The notes below the pieces were generated by a model, which saw nothing but the letters and a program-made list of their open reading frames with translations, made no database searches and was not told where the DNA came from. A program made the translations under genes and the position numbers. Below, piece after piece: positions 17,848-26,403 of a stretch of DNA of 64,000 nt. Origin of the DNA: Sphingobacteriales bacterium UTBCD1 (GTDB lineage Bacteria > Bacteroidota > Bacteroidia > Chitinophagales > Chitinophagaceae); contig MWTC01000043.1 in NCBI GenBank assembly GCA_002066995.1, forward strand, positions 1 through 64,000. Direction: 5' to 3'. Each line of letters begins with the position of its first letter. The stretch's first letter is position 1.

Positions 17848-19329
17848 TTATTTTATCAGTGAGAATTTGCTGTTCGTCACTGAATCTCCGTCAATGAGCT
17901 GTAGCGTGTAGATTCCCGGCATCAGTTTTCCCAGGTTGTTCAGGGAAATACTGTTATTGCCTTCGTACACTTTATTTTGCTGGTGCAATACAACTTTCCC
18001 TGCCATGTCAATCACTCTCAGTTCGACAGTGGTAGTTGCCGATGCACTCATTCTTACTGTTGCCATGCCGTTTGATATTGGGTTAGGAGCAATACTGACT
18101 CCATTGATTGCTTTCTGATCTCTGCGTATCATGATCACATTGCTGTATCTTGATTTACCATCAATATCCACCATTCTGAGCCTGTAATAGAAAATGTTCC
18201 CTGATGCTGCAGAGAGATCATCTGTGTATTGATATTGTCTTTTATCGTTGTTGGTTCCTAATGCCTGTTGCGTGCCGATCCTGGTAAAATCATAACCATT
18301 GCTGCTGCGCTCGATCTCATAACGGTCAAAACTGATCTCGTCAACAGATTCCCAGTTCAATAATGAAGCTTTGTTCTGATAACTTCCGGTGAAGCTGATC
18401 AGTTTTACAGGAAGCGATGACTCCTGGGGAAATGCAAAACATCCGAATTTGGAAGCATACAAACGGGCAGTTGATCCGTAACCGCTACCACTGGTACGTG
18501 TATAATAATAACCCATTCTTACGGAAATGGATGCAACGGGATTATTTACCATATTGTATTTAAAACTGGCAACTACTTGTGAACAACTGGTAGTACCATC
18601 CCATGTTACTGTAGAAGCGGCAAAACCTTTCCAGTGTTTAGCTCCTGTATAATAATCGTAGGGGACTAAATCAGTAGATGCATTTGCTGCAACATTGATT
18701 AGCTGGGGAACATCTTGTACCAAACCTGTTTCTCTTAGTGAATAACCGCTACCTGTGGTACCATCAATATCGTAGTGAGTATAATTGATGCCAAGCAATT
18801 TTGCTGAATCTGTATAACCATCGCCAATATTCGCTTTGAAGAAAGTGAATGTGAATTGAACATAGCCGCTGTGTGTCGTACTTCCCGAACCTGATGCTCC
18901 GGTTGGAGCAATGCTGGGTGAAAACCAATCGGGAACCGCATTATTATTCTGATCCTTGGCGGCATCGTTGTCAAACGTTGACAGTAGTGCATTGAAAATG
19001 GTATCAACTTTTACTGTTGCGTTGATTTGTTGGCCTGCAATGTTGGCTACATTAGCATAACGCCATACTGCACCCTGTGATGTGCTGTTAGTAGCAGTTC
19101 CGCTTTGATAAACACCGCTTTTAAAACTTGCAGAAAACGATCCGGCAGGGCAGGGTGTTACTGATTCAGGGATACATTGAGCAGAAATAGGAGTCTTTGG
19201 TGCTGGTGGTGCTGCAGGAACAACCTGTGCAGATGCTTTAGCAGTAATGATCAGGAATGCTAAAGCGGTAAAGACCTTCATCGAACTTCGATGTGGTACT
19301 TTAAATTGGGTTAATGTAAACTTTTTCAT
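17848..19329 (-). CDS. Secreted protein with type IX sorting domain
   Basis: The 493-residue product begins MKKFTLTQFKVPHRSSMKVF and has a signal peptide ending near AKASAQ; an internal Met17 is an alternative start. The central region is Ser/Thr/Gly-rich beta sequence with no recognised catalytic motif. From about residue 300, LPVKLISFTGSYQNKASLLNWESV marks the fibronectin-like module that commonly precedes sorting domains. GVSIAPNPISNGMATVRM to VTNSKFSLIK is the type IX C-terminal sorting domain. It is likely exported to the cell surface; its function is unknown. It has its own promoter (19506-19536) and a strong terminator. Confidence 0.75.
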   Translation of the reverse strand: MKKFTLTQFKVPHRSSMKVFTALAFLIITAKASAQVVPAAPPAPKTPISAQCIPESVTPCPAGSFSASFKSGVYQSGTATNSTSQGAVWRYANVANIAGQQINATVKVDTIFNALLSTFDNDAAKDQNNNAVPDWFSPSIAPTGASGSGSTTHSGYVQFTFTFFKANIGDGYTDSAKLLGINYTHYDIDGTTGSGYSLRETGLVQDVPQLINVAANASTDLVPYDYYTGAKHWKGFAASTVTWDGTTSCSQVVASFKYNMVNNPVASISVRMGYYYTRTSGSGYGSTARLYASKFGCFAFPQESSLPVKLISFTGSYQNKASLLNWESVDEISFDRYEIERSSNGYDFTRIGTQQALGTNNDKRQYQYTDDLSAASGNIFYYRLRMVDIDGKSRYSNVIMIRRDQKAINGVSIAPNPISNGMATVRMSASATTTVELRVIDMAGKVVLHQQNKVYEGNNSISLNNLGKLMPGIYTLQLIDGDSVTNSKFSLIK

Positions 19330-19505
19330 GCTTTTGGGTTTAAAATATAAATGAATAAATGAATCCTTGTGCGTCAGCGGTTTTCTGCGGAGGTTGGAGT
19401 ACGGAATTTTAAAGGATCCTGTTGGAGGTTTCCGGAAAGGATTATAGCATGAATTTTAAAACTGAAATGTGGTCTTTGAGAAGGGTATTAGGATGAGTAG
19501 AGCAA

Positions 19506-19536
19506 CAAAGGTAAATACTGCGGGGCAATTTTGCAA
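19506..19536 (-). promoter_or_regulatory. Promoter of the 17848-19329 gene
   Basis: On the minus strand TTG (19536-19534), 20 bases, then TACCTTTG (19513-19506). This is a full TTG-N20-TAnnTTTG Bacteroidota promoter, leaving a leader of about 170 bases before the ATG at 19329. Confidence 0.6.
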
Positions 19537-19588
19537 ACCTCTAAAGTGGAATTTTTCATTGAAGCCTTTCAAAAAGTATTAAAATTTA

Positions 19589-20176
19589 TTATGTTTTTTT
19601 CCATGATTGATAAACAGGCTTTTGAACTGGTTTTTTTTCTGTTATTTTTCTTAATGGCTTACAGACCTTTAAAGTTTTGATGCATTGCTGCGGTAATTTT
19701 TGATACATTTTTGTTCCCTCCGTTTTCCAGGCCAGCATTTTATCACTCACTTTTTTTATTCGCTTTGCCGGACTGCCCACAATAAGACTTCTGCACTCAA
19801 ATTTTATCCCTTCCTGGATAAAACTTAATGCTCCTACAATACACTCGTCACCTAATTCCGCATTATCCATGATGACTGCATTCATACCGACCAGGCAATT
19901 TTTCCCTATTACGGCTCCATGAATAACTGCACCATGCCCTATATGCGATCCTTCTTTCAGCAAAACCGTTACACCCGGAAACATGTGTATCGTACAGTTC
20001 TCCTGAACATTGCATCCGTCTTCAAGAATGATCTGCCCCCAATCACCCCGTAAGGCAGCACCCGGGCCGATATAACAATCTTTGCCGATGATCACATTCC
20101 CTGTCACCGCAGCCTGCGGGTGTATAAAAGAAGAACTGTGAACGACAGGTTTGTATCCGTTGAATTCGTAGGTCAT
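19589..20176 (-). CDS. paaY: PaaY-like hexapeptide-repeat protein (gamma-CA fold)
   Basis: I chose ATG 20176 (MTYEFNGYKPVVHSSSFIHP), giving 195 residues; a longer frame overlaps paaI. The left-handed beta-helix is built from hexapeptide turns (VTGNVIIGKDCYIGPGAALRGD, AVIGKNCLVGMNAVIMDNAEL). It keeps the gamma-carbonic-anhydrase metal histidines in ENCTIHMFPG and GSHIGHGAVIHG. PaaY proteins accompany phenylacetate clusters and can act as thioesterases that rescue stalled CoA intermediates. This is the last gene of the paa run, 16 bases after paaI. The C-terminal 40 residues are Lys-rich and extend beyond the helix. Confidence 0.8.
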   Translation of the reverse strand: MTYEFNGYKPVVHSSSFIHPQAAVTGNVIIGKDCYIGPGAALRGDWGQIILEDGCNVQENCTIHMFPGVTVLLKEGSHIGHGAVIHGAVIGKNCLVGMNAVIMDNAELGDECIVGALSFIQEGIKFECRSLIVGSPAKRIKKVSDKMLAWKTEGTKMYQKLPQQCIKTLKVCKPLRKITEKKPVQKPVYQSWKKT

Positions 20177-20192
20177 TGAAATGCGATTTATA

Positions 20193-20618
20193 TTATTGAA
20201 CAGTTGAATCAGGAATAAGTTTTTTCCCCGTGCGGAAACAAGTGCCTTTGAATAAAGCCACCGTTTCATTTTTTTGATTGGTCAGGGTGATCAGGTAAAC
20301 ACCGGTGTTTTTTCCGTTGTGTATTTCTTTTGCTTCAGCCGTCAGAACATCTCCTGTATTTACCGGCCTGGTGAAGTTGATGTTTGCGTCCAGGGCCACC
20401 GACAGGTTATTACGGTTATTGCATGCAAATGCAAAAGCACTGTCTGCCAGTGAAAAAGGGATGCCGCCATGAACAATGCCAAAGCCATTGGACATTTCCC
20501 TGCGGATGATCATTTTGATTTTGCTGTAGCCTTCTTTTATTTCCAATATTTCCACTCCCATCCATTGACTGAAAGGATCATTCTGAAGCATGTGAGAAAC
20601 AACAGATACAGGATTCAT
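20193..20618 (-). CDS. paaI: Hotdog-fold thioesterase PaaI
   Basis: The 141-residue protein has the PaaI hotdog core: NGFGIVHGGIPFSLADSAFA holds the conserved HGG and catalytic Asp region, followed by VALDANINFTRPVNTGD. PaaI hydrolyses phenylacetyl-CoA and ring-hydroxylated or dead-end CoA esters, freeing CoA when the pathway stalls. Its length is normal. It sits between paaG and paaY on the same strand, which supports the assignment. It should act as a cytoplasmic tetramer. Confidence 0.88.
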   Translation of the reverse strand: MNPVSVVSHMLQNDPFSQWMGVEILEIKEGYSKIKMIIRREMSNGFGIVHGGIPFSLADSAFAFACNNRNNLSVALDANINFTRPVNTGDVLTAEAKEIHNGKNTGVYLITLTNQKNETVALFKGTCFRTGKKLIPDSTVQ

Positions 20619-20716
20619 TCTATTAAATTTGATTATGAAAAAAATTTATTTTCAAAGCAGTTTGGGTAGTAAATCTTTATTTCATATTCTTCCCTTCAGG
20701 TCTTATTGATGCAGTT

Positions 20717-21490
20717 CTATTTCCCTTTGAACTGTGGCATCCTCTTTTCCAGAAATGCTTTAACGCCTTCTTTATAATCTTCCGTCTGAGCGGCTTTTTG
20801 CTGATAAATATCTTCCATCAGTAATTGCTGTTCCAATGAATTGTTGAACGACAGGTTTAAGATCTTCTTGGTGAGCGCCAGCCCTCGGGTGGGCATTTCA
20901 GCCAGGAATTTTGCAATGCTTAAAGCATTTTCTGAAAATGTTTCATCCGGAAAAACTTTATAGATCATTCCCATCCTTTCCGCATCGGCTGCCGGAACTT
21001 TTTCTCCCAGCATCATGAGTGCGGAAGCTTTTTGCCGGCCGATCAGTCTCGGTAAAAAATAAGTGCCGCCGCTGTCGGGTATCAGCCCGATCTTGGAAAA
21101 TGCCTGGATGAATGAGGCCGACTGAGATGCAATGACGATATCACAACACAGAGCAATATTGGCTCCTGCACCGGCAGCAACTCCATTGACCGCTGCAACA
21201 ACCGGCTTTTCCAGTTCCATTATTCTTTGAATGACCGGATTATAATGCTCCGAAATTATTTTTTTCATTCCCGGCCCTTCGGGATCTGCCACTTCCGCAA
21301 GATCCTGTCCGGCAGAAAACCCTTTCCCTGCCCCGGTGATGTAAACACATCTTATTTCATCGTTTTTACAATCATCTAATTTTTCCTGAAGCAGTAATGC
21401 CATTTCCCGGTTAAAGGAGTTGAGCTTATCGGGGCGATTAAGAGTGATGAATCCAATAGAATCCCTGATCTCGAACAGTATGGAAGACAT
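20717..21490 (-). CDS. paaG: Epoxyphenylacetyl-CoA isomerase / enoyl-CoA hydratase PaaG
   Basis: I chose ATG 21490 (MSSILFEIRDSIGFITLNRP), giving 257 residues and avoiding overlap with paaD. It is a crotonase-fold protein with the oxyanion-hole stretches GKGFSAGQDLAEV and AAVNGVAAGAGANIAL, and IGLIPDSGGTYFLPRLIG. The Asp in PDSGG is typical of PaaG-type isomerases rather than a hydratase Glu pair. In the pathway it turns the ring epoxide of phenylacetyl-CoA into the oxepin. Its position directly downstream of paaD agrees with this. Confidence 0.85.
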   Translation of the reverse strand: MSSILFEIRDSIGFITLNRPDKLNSFNREMALLLQEKLDDCKNDEIRCVYITGAGKGFSAGQDLAEVADPEGPGMKKIISEHYNPVIQRIMELEKPVVAAVNGVAAGAGANIALCCDIVIASQSASFIQAFSKIGLIPDSGGTYFLPRLIGRQKASALMMLGEKVPAADAERMGMIYKVFPDETFSENALSIAKFLAEMPTRGLALTKKILNLSFNNSLEQQLLMEDIYQQKAAQTEDYKEGVKAFLEKRMPQFKGK

Positions 21491-21545
21491 GATATTTTTT
21501 TTACGAAAATACTGAATCCGTTGCCCTCTGTTAAGCAGAGGAAGT

Positions 21546-22049
21546 TCAGTGGCATTTAAAATAGTCGAAAGGCTCTTTACAGTCATCACATACATAAAGC
21601 GCTTTACAGGCAGTGGAACCGAATTCGCTCACACGATGGGTGTTGTTTGAATTACAATGAGGGCACTGTACCTGCTCTGCCGGTGCAAACAATCTTTCGA
21701 TCTTCTTTTTATAGATCGGATGAGGAGGAGCGATGCCAAACTCTTTCAGTTTTCTTTTTCCTTCTTCGCTCATCCATTCAGTGGTCCAGGCGGGAGAAAG
21801 CACAGAGGTCACTTTTACGTTTCCAATTCCGTGAGCCGTCAGCATTTTTTTTATATTCTCGCTCATCACATCCATGGCAGGGCAACCCGAGTAGGTGGGA
21901 GTGATGATCACTTCAGTTACATCACCGGTTATTTTTATTTCCCTGACTACCCCAAGGTCAATCACAGAAAGTACAGGAATCTCCGGATCTTTTACTTCTT
22001 CCAGTAAACTGCGGATTTCCTTTTCCGATATTTTTTTTGTCGCCATCAT
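21546..22049 (-). CDS. paaD: PaaD, Fe-S/Zn assembly factor of the epoxidase complex
   Basis: The 167-residue protein has an N-terminal MIP18/DUF59 domain (EEVKDPEIPVLSVIDLGVV, TPTYSGCPAMDVM). A C-terminal zinc ribbon follows: CPHC near residue 133, a Cys in STACKALY and CDDC near 155. PaaD is required for activity of the phenylacetyl-CoA epoxidase, probably for maturation of the iron site or of the PaaE cluster. It lies three bases after paaC. A second Met directly follows the first, so the start may be one codon later. Confidence 0.92.
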   Translation of the reverse strand: MMATKKISEKEIRSLLEEVKDPEIPVLSVIDLGVVREIKITGDVTEVIITPTYSGCPAMDVMSENIKKMLTAHGIGNVKVTSVLSPAWTTEWMSEEGKRKLKEFGIAPPHPIYKKKIERLFAPAEQVQCPHCNSNNTHRVSEFGSTACKALYVCDDCKEPFDYFKCH

Positions 22050-22052
22050 GAT

Positions 22053-22823
22053 CTACCATTCACAGCCCGGATAGGCTCTTTGCATATATTGAAGTTCCGT
22101 TAATAAGTGTCCCATATATTCTGTATGGATCCCGTTTTTTCCGCCGGTATGCATAAAAACGGATCCTTTTTCTGAAGCAGGCTGAAGAGTCAATGTTGCT
22201 TCTTCTAACACCTGCCTCACTTTTTCATTCCATTCTTTTTTTATTTTTTCAGATTCGACAGCCATTTCTTTTTCATAGCCTGCAGGCTCAAACATCTCCC
22301 CGGTATAAGCCCACAATTCATTCATTGCTTTTTCCATCCTGTCATGGCTTTCCCGTGTGCCATCGCCCAGGCGGATCACCCACTCACTGCTCCAGCGAAG
22401 ATGATAGGACACTTCTTTTATTGATTTGGCGGCAATGGCAGCTATCTGTTCATCTTTGGAAAATTGTAATTGCTGAAATAAAAGATACTGGTACTGGCTG
22501 AAGAAAAACTGGCGGAGAACGGTTTGTGCCCAGTCGCCGTTGGGCAACTCAACGAGTAAAAGGTTTTTAAATTCCCTTTCGGTTCTTAAATAAGCAAGGC
22601 TGTCTTCCGAGGCAGGATTTGCTGCCGTACCGTCAGAATGATTGATCAGCGATGCAGCGTATTGATAAAAGTTTCTTGCCTGTCCGATCAGGTCCAGTGA
22701 GATGTTGGTAATGGCGATGTCCTGCTCCAATACCGGACCGTGCCCGCACCATTCACTGTTCCGCTGGCCGAGGATGAGTGCATTGTCGGCAAGGTGGAGG
22801 GTATATGCAATCAGAGAATTCAT
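22053..22823 (-). CDS. paaC: Phenylacetyl-CoA epoxidase subunit PaaC
   Basis: The 256-residue helical protein has LADNALILGQRNSEWCGHGPVLEQDIAITNI at the N-terminus and KEVSYHLRWSSEWVIRLGDGT in the centre. This is the ferritin-like scaffold of PaaC, the structural partner of the catalytic PaaA subunit in the multicomponent monooxygenase. PaaC lacks a working di-iron site by family knowledge. It is three bases ahead of paaD and downstream of paaB. Confidence 0.93.
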   Translation of the reverse strand: MNSLIAYTLHLADNALILGQRNSEWCGHGPVLEQDIAITNISLDLIGQARNFYQYAASLINHSDGTAANPASEDSLAYLRTEREFKNLLLVELPNGDWAQTVLRQFFFSQYQYLLFQQLQFSKDEQIAAIAAKSIKEVSYHLRWSSEWVIRLGDGTRESHDRMEKAMNELWAYTGEMFEPAGYEKEMAVESEKIKKEWNEKVRQVLEEATLTLQPASEKGSVFMHTGGKNGIHTEYMGHLLTELQYMQRAYPGCEW

Positions 22824-22850
22824 AAAGTCAAAATTTAAAAGTCAAAATTT
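22824..22850. repeat. Short tandem repeat between paaB and paaC
   Basis: Two identical 13-base copies of AAAGTCAAAATTT lie in tandem (22824-22836 and 22838-22850), just upstream of the paaC start on the minus strand. No function is evident. Confidence 0.6.
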
Positions 22851-22875
22851 TAAAATTCCCGGCTTCCTGCATCTT

Positions 22876-23259
22876 TTACATCTGATTCACTTCGTCCGGC
22901 AATTTGTAAAAGGTCGGGTACCGGTAGATCTTATCTTCTGCTGGTTCATAAAGTTCGCCCGATTCATCAGGTGTTGTTGCATGAATATATTTTGATTCCA
23001 CCACCCAGATGCTCACTCCTTCCATTCTTCTGGTGTACACATCTCTTGCATTTTCAATAGCCATTTTAGCATCGGCGGCATGAAGGCTGCCCGCATGCTT
23101 ATGATCGAGCCCCTGCCTGCTTCTGATAAAAACTTCCCAAAGAGGCCAGTCGGTTTTCTTTGTTTCCGATGAAGGGCCTTGTGTATTTTTTAAATCGTTG
23201 CCTCCTGATTGATCATCGGGGATGTCACCATAGAAGAATTTTCTGATTTGTATATTCAT
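22876..23259 (-). CDS. paaB: Phenylacetyl-CoA epoxidase subunit PaaB
   Basis: The 127-residue protein contains PLWEVFIRSRQGLDHKHAGSLHAADAKMAI and ARDVYTRRMEGVSIWVV, the PaaB core that bridges PaaAC heterodimers in the epoxidase. It is longer than the roughly 95-residue E. coli form because of an N-terminal stretch (MNIQIRKFFYGDIPDDQSGG) and a C-terminal stretch reaching LPDEVNQM. It starts 11 bases after the end of a decayed four-helix-bundle gene that separates it from paaA. Confidence 0.92.
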   Translation of the reverse strand: MNIQIRKFFYGDIPDDQSGGNDLKNTQGPSSETKKTDWPLWEVFIRSRQGLDHKHAGSLHAADAKMAIENARDVYTRRMEGVSIWVVESKYIHATTPDESGELYEPAEDKIYRYPTFYKLPDEVNQM

Positions 23260-23270
23260 AAGATTATTAA

Positions 23271-23640
23271 TTATTCATTCTTGATTGGTTCGTGAATCTT
23301 CTTTCGCTGTTTTAACTATTTGATATATCCGTTTAATTGCTTTAGACATTCTTTATAATCCTTTTTTATTTCAGTTATAATATCTCTTGAAATATATTTT
23401 TCATCATAAGCAGTTATCTTGTGTTCCATCGTTTCATCTAAAGAGCCTCTTGAATGACGGCAATACTGAATTTCTCCTGAAAATGAAAGCTGCCGGATCC
23501 AAAACCTGGACTTTTAAATGATATTCTTCTGTTTTATGAAAATACTTTATTACCAAAGTCGAAATTTTCTTTCCGAATGTCCTGCATGCTTTATAAACCG
23601 GCAGTTCATAAAAGTGATTGTAAGCGGGCGTAATGATCAT
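23271..23640 (-). pseudogene. Decayed four-helix-bundle (S23-type) gene inside paa operon
   Basis: On the minus strand, ATG 23640 opens NHFYELPVYKACRTFGKKIS and then TEEYHLKVQVLD, the N-terminus of the four-helix-bundle/23S-IVP family. The reading frame then breaks: SFHFQE continues in another frame, and RHSRGSLDETMEHKITAYDE and KECLKQLNGYIK in a third. The conserved block that should lie between VLD and FHFQE (NIAEG region) is missing. One base is lacking before QYCRHSRGS, and a TAG interrupts the tail after GYIK. So I read a deletion, a frameshift and a nonsense mutation. The last in-frame stop is TAA at 23273-23271. Confidence 0.75.
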
Positions 23641-23656
23641 AATTAATAATAAACAA

Positions 23657-24598
23657 TTAAGCTGCTTTTTGCCGGGCTTTTCTTTTCTCAGCATATGCCG
23701 CTGCCGCCTCTCTTACCCATTTCCCTTCTTTCCATGCTTTTCTTCTTGCATCCAGCCTTTGTTTATTGCAGGGCCCGTTCCCTTTCACCACATTCCAGAA
23801 TTCTTTCCAGTCTATCTCGCCGAAGTCATAATGTTTTCTTTCTTCATTCCATTTCAGGTGATCGTCCGGCAATCTCATACCCAACACTTTTACCTGCTCC
23901 GCTATCATGTCCACGAAGCTCTGCCGCAATTCATCATTGCTTTTTCTTTTGATCTTCCATTTCATGCTTTGTTCACTGTGCGGAGAGTCTTTGTCGTTAG
24001 GACCAAACATCATCAGGGATGGCCACCACCAGCGGTTGATCGCATCCTGACACATCTCTTTCTGTTCTTTACTTCCTTTGGACAATGTCAGTAATATTTC
24101 AAATCCCTGTCGCTGGTGAAAACTTTCTTCTTTACAGATGCGCACCATGGCCCTTGCATAGGGACCGTAAGAAGTCCTGGTAAGCATGACCTGGTTCACT
24201 ATGGCTGCGCCATCCACCAGCCAGCCTATGGCTCCGATGTCAGCCCAGGTGAGGGTCGGATAATTGAAAATGGAAGAATATTTTGCTTTGCCGCTGTGAA
24301 GGTCATTGATGGTCTCTTCTCTGGTGACCCCTAAAGTTTCTGTTGCGGAATACAGGTACAATCCATGGCCGGCCTCATCCTGCACTTTGGCAAGAAGGAT
24401 CTGTTTTCTTTTTAAAGTCGGTGCCCTGCTGATCCAGTTTCCTTCGGGCAGCATTCCCACGATCTCACTGTGTGCATGCTGCGATATCTGGCGGATGTTT
24501 GCTTTTCGGTAAGCTTCCGGCATCCAATCCTTCGGCTCGATCTTTATTTCCTGTTCAATTTTTTGTTGAAAGATCTTTTCAAGGTCCTGCACAGCCAT
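23657..24598 (-). CDS. paaA: Phenylacetyl-CoA epoxidase catalytic subunit PaaA
   Basis: The 313-residue protein is the oxygenase subunit that epoxidises the ring of phenylacetyl-CoA. Carboxylate-bridged di-iron ligands fall in [15 protein letters not shown] (ExxH) and [17 protein letters not shown] (ExxH), as in known Paa[21 protein letters not shown] and [17 protein letters not shown] are also diagnostic. It is the first gene of the paaABCD run. A -7 box and a TetR-type operator lie just upstream (24618-24646). The catalytic partner PaaE is not adjacent; it sits upstream beyond one unrelated gene. Confidence 0.95.
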   Translation of the reverse strand: MAVQDLEKIFQQKIEQEIKIEPKDWMPEAYRKANIRQISQHAHSEIVGMLPEGNWISRAPTLKRKQILLAKVQDEAGHGLYLYSATETLGVTREETINDLHSGKAKYSSIFNYPTLTWADIGAIGWLVDGAAIVNQVMLTRTSYGPYARAMVRICKEESFHQRQGFEILLTLSKGSKEQKEMCQDAINRWWWPSLMMFGPNDKDSPHSEQSMKWKIKRKSNDELRQSFVDMIAEQVKVLGMRLPDDHLKWNEERKHYDFGEIDWKEFWNVVKGNGPCNKQRLDARRKAWKEGKWVREAAAAYAEKRKARQKAA

Positions 24599-24617
24599 AA
24601 CTATGAGATTTGTTGTA

Positions 24618-24625
24618 CAAATCTA
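24618..24625 (-). promoter_or_regulatory. -7 box of the paaA promoter
   Basis: TAGATTTG on the minus strand matches TAnnTTTG and ends 19 bases before the paaA ATG. The -33 region is occupied by the operator-like repeat at 24633-24646 and no TTG sits at the consensus spacing, so activity may depend on the regulator. Confidence 0.5.
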
Positions 24626-24632
24626 ATTAAAA

Positions 24633-24646
24633 CTAACGAGTGTTAG
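24633..24646. promoter_or_regulatory. Candidate PaaR-type TetR operator at paaA
   Basis: CTAACGAGTGTTAG is an inverted repeat (CTAAC / GTTAG). It differs at one position from CNAACGNNCGTTNG, the site I recall for the TetR-family phenylacetate repressor PaaR of Thermus. It ends seven bases upstream of the paaA -7 box, where a bound repressor would block RNA polymerase. A TetR-family gene is next to paaE at 26404-26994. Confidence 0.5.
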
Positions 24647-24660
24647 AGCGGGAGCTCAAC

Positions 24661-25254
24661 TCATGTTCCCGGGCTTTCTCCCTCGTAAGGATGGATGTTG
24701 TCCGCCATTTTCCATTTCATCTTCTCTTTGACAAAATTCACTTCACTCCATCCGCGGTCCGGTTCGTCAGCACCTTCGGGCAATTCACCGCCTATTCTTA
24801 AAATAGCTTTGTTGCCGTTGATGATGACGATGTATTTGTTTTTCGGAGAAGTGTACAGGTCTATCATGTATTTGATATCTTCCTGGCTGCCGGACCAGCG
24901 GTCAAAGTCGAACCCGAAAGGGATCTCTTCATCCGGCTCAACACGGAACATGCTGTCGTAATATTTAAAATCCTTTCTTTCATTCTTTATATAAGTTTCT
25001 CCAACGTAAGGAACACTTTTTCTCAACCAGGAGCAATAGTTTTCCACTTCTTTCCATTGAATATGATAAGGAGGCCCGCCTTCTTCTCCCGTGCCTTTGT
25101 ACAAATTGAATGACTGGAATTTTTGTTCGTTTTTTTGATAAAAATTCAAAAAATCAAAGAAGATTTTTTTAATGGCTTCCTGTTCTTTATCCAGTTGTGA
25201 AAAACCCGGTAAAGAACCTATGGCCAAAAGAAGAAGAAAGAAGATTTTTTTCAT
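24661..25254 (-). CDS. Secreted protein of unknown function between paaE and paaA
   Basis: The 197-residue product has a clear signal peptide, MKKIFFLLLLAIGSLPGFSQ. The mature part reads EKEQ-like helical sequence, then HIQWKEVENYCSWLRKSVPYVG and a C-terminal strand region (KYIVIINGNKAILRIGG, WSEVNFVKEKMKWKMADN). The pattern resembles an NTF2-like/DUF3828-type secreted domain, but I do not recognise it firmly. It interrupts the usual order of paa genes and has no evident link to phenylacetate breakdown. Confidence 0.6.
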   Translation of the reverse strand: MKKIFFLLLLAIGSLPGFSQLDKEQEAIKKIFFDFLNFYQKNEQKFQSFNLYKGTGEEGGPPYHIQWKEVENYCSWLRKSVPYVGETYIKNERKDFKYYDSMFRVEPDEEIPFGFDFDRWSGSQEDIKYMIDLYTSPKNKYIVIINGNKAILRIGGELPEGADEPDRGWSEVNFVKEKMKWKMADNIHPYEGESPGT

Positions 25255-25317
25255 GGTTTGTTTTTGAGTATGGGAAAGGCTTTGTCTATAAATTGTTGAT
25301 CTGATATCAGGTCAATA

Positions 25318-26400
25318 TTATTTGATATCGTAATCAATTTTTACATTTCTTGTTTTTGGGTGCGATTGACAGGTGAGGATGAATCCGTTCCTGACCTCAT
25401 CATCTTCAAGCCCCCAGTGCACATCCATGGATACTTCTCCTTCCAGAAGCTTTGCCTTGCAGGTGCAGCACATCCCTCCTTTGCAGGAATAAGGGGCATC
25501 AATTCCCTGCTCCAGCGCTGCATCCAGGATAACCGTATCATGGCTTTCGGGTATTTCCACCTCAAATGTGCTTCCCTCCAGTTTGATAGATATTTTACTG
25601 GCCGGCGCACCCTCTTTTTTGGCTTGTTGAACTTTTACTTTTGGCTTTTGCCGTTGATCTGAAGTAGTGAACAATTCAAAATGAATTTTCTTTTCATTGA
25701 TATTTTTATTCAGCAGATGGTTTTTCACCGTGAAGATCATTTCTTCCGGTCCGCAAATAAAAATGTCATTCATCAGGCCATAGTCAATAATCTTTGACAG
25801 TTCATCAAGTTTTTCAATACCGATCCTCCCGTAATTGACAGGAATTTCTGATTGTTCCTGGCTCAGTATATGCATCAGGCTGAACCGGTCCATAAACATA
25901 TTTTTCAATCCTTCAAGTTCATCCAGAAAAATGATGGAAACCCTGTTGCGGTTACCATAGACCAGGGTGAAACGGCTTTCCGGTTCTGTTCTTAGCGTGG
26001 TTTTAATAATGGAGATCACCGGTGTGATACCGCTGCCGGCAGCAAATGCGAGGTAATTCTTTTTATAGGAAGGATTGAGTTCAGAATAAAACTTTCCTAC
26101 AGGTTCCATCACTTCCAGTGTATCGCCTGCTTTTAATTGCTCATTGGCAAAAGTGGAAAACAAGCCATATTCCTGCTTTTTAATGGCCACTCTGTATTCA
26201 TGATCCAGGGGACTGCCACAAATGGAATAAGTACGACGCACCTCTTCACCATTTAAAAATGCCCGCATGGTGAGGCTCTGCCCTTGTATGAAGGAAAAGG
26301 ATTCCCGCTTTTCTCCAGGCACTTCAAATAATACAGAAACACATTCAGGTGTTTCTTTCCTTACTTCTTTAACCCTCAGTGTATGGAAATGAAGAGACAT
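25318..26400 (-). CDS. paaE: Phenylacetyl-CoA epoxidase reductase PaaE
   Basis: The 360-residue protein passes electrons from NAD(P)H to PaaA. Domains in order: FAD-binding barrel with RRTYSICGSP, NAD-binding domain with AAGSGITPVISI and ICGPEEMI, and a C-terminal plant-type 2Fe-2S domain with CKGGMCCTC and a fourth Cys in LTCQSHP. This order is that of PaaE. It is cytoplasmic. The TetR-family gene ends three bases before its start, so the two are co-transcribed, while paaA lies about 720 bases further on with its own promoter. Confidence 0.94.
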   Translation of the reverse strand: MSLHFHTLRVKEVRKETPECVSVLFEVPGEKRESFSFIQGQSLTMRAFLNGEEVRRTYSICGSPLDHEYRVAIKKQEYGLFSTFANEQLKAGDTLEVMEPVGKFYSELNPSYKKNYLAFAAGSGITPVISIIKTTLRTEPESRFTLVYGNRNRVSIIFLDELEGLKNMFMDRFSLMHILSQEQSEIPVNYGRIGIEKLDELSKIIDYGLMNDIFICGPEEMIFTVKNHLLNKNINEKKIHFELFTTSDQRQKPKVKVQQAKKEGAPASKISIKLEGSTFEVEIPESHDTVILDAALEQGIDAPYSCKGGMCCTCKAKLLEGEVSMDVHWGLEDDEVRNGFILTCQSHPKTRNVKIDYDIK

Positions 26401-26403
26401 TCA

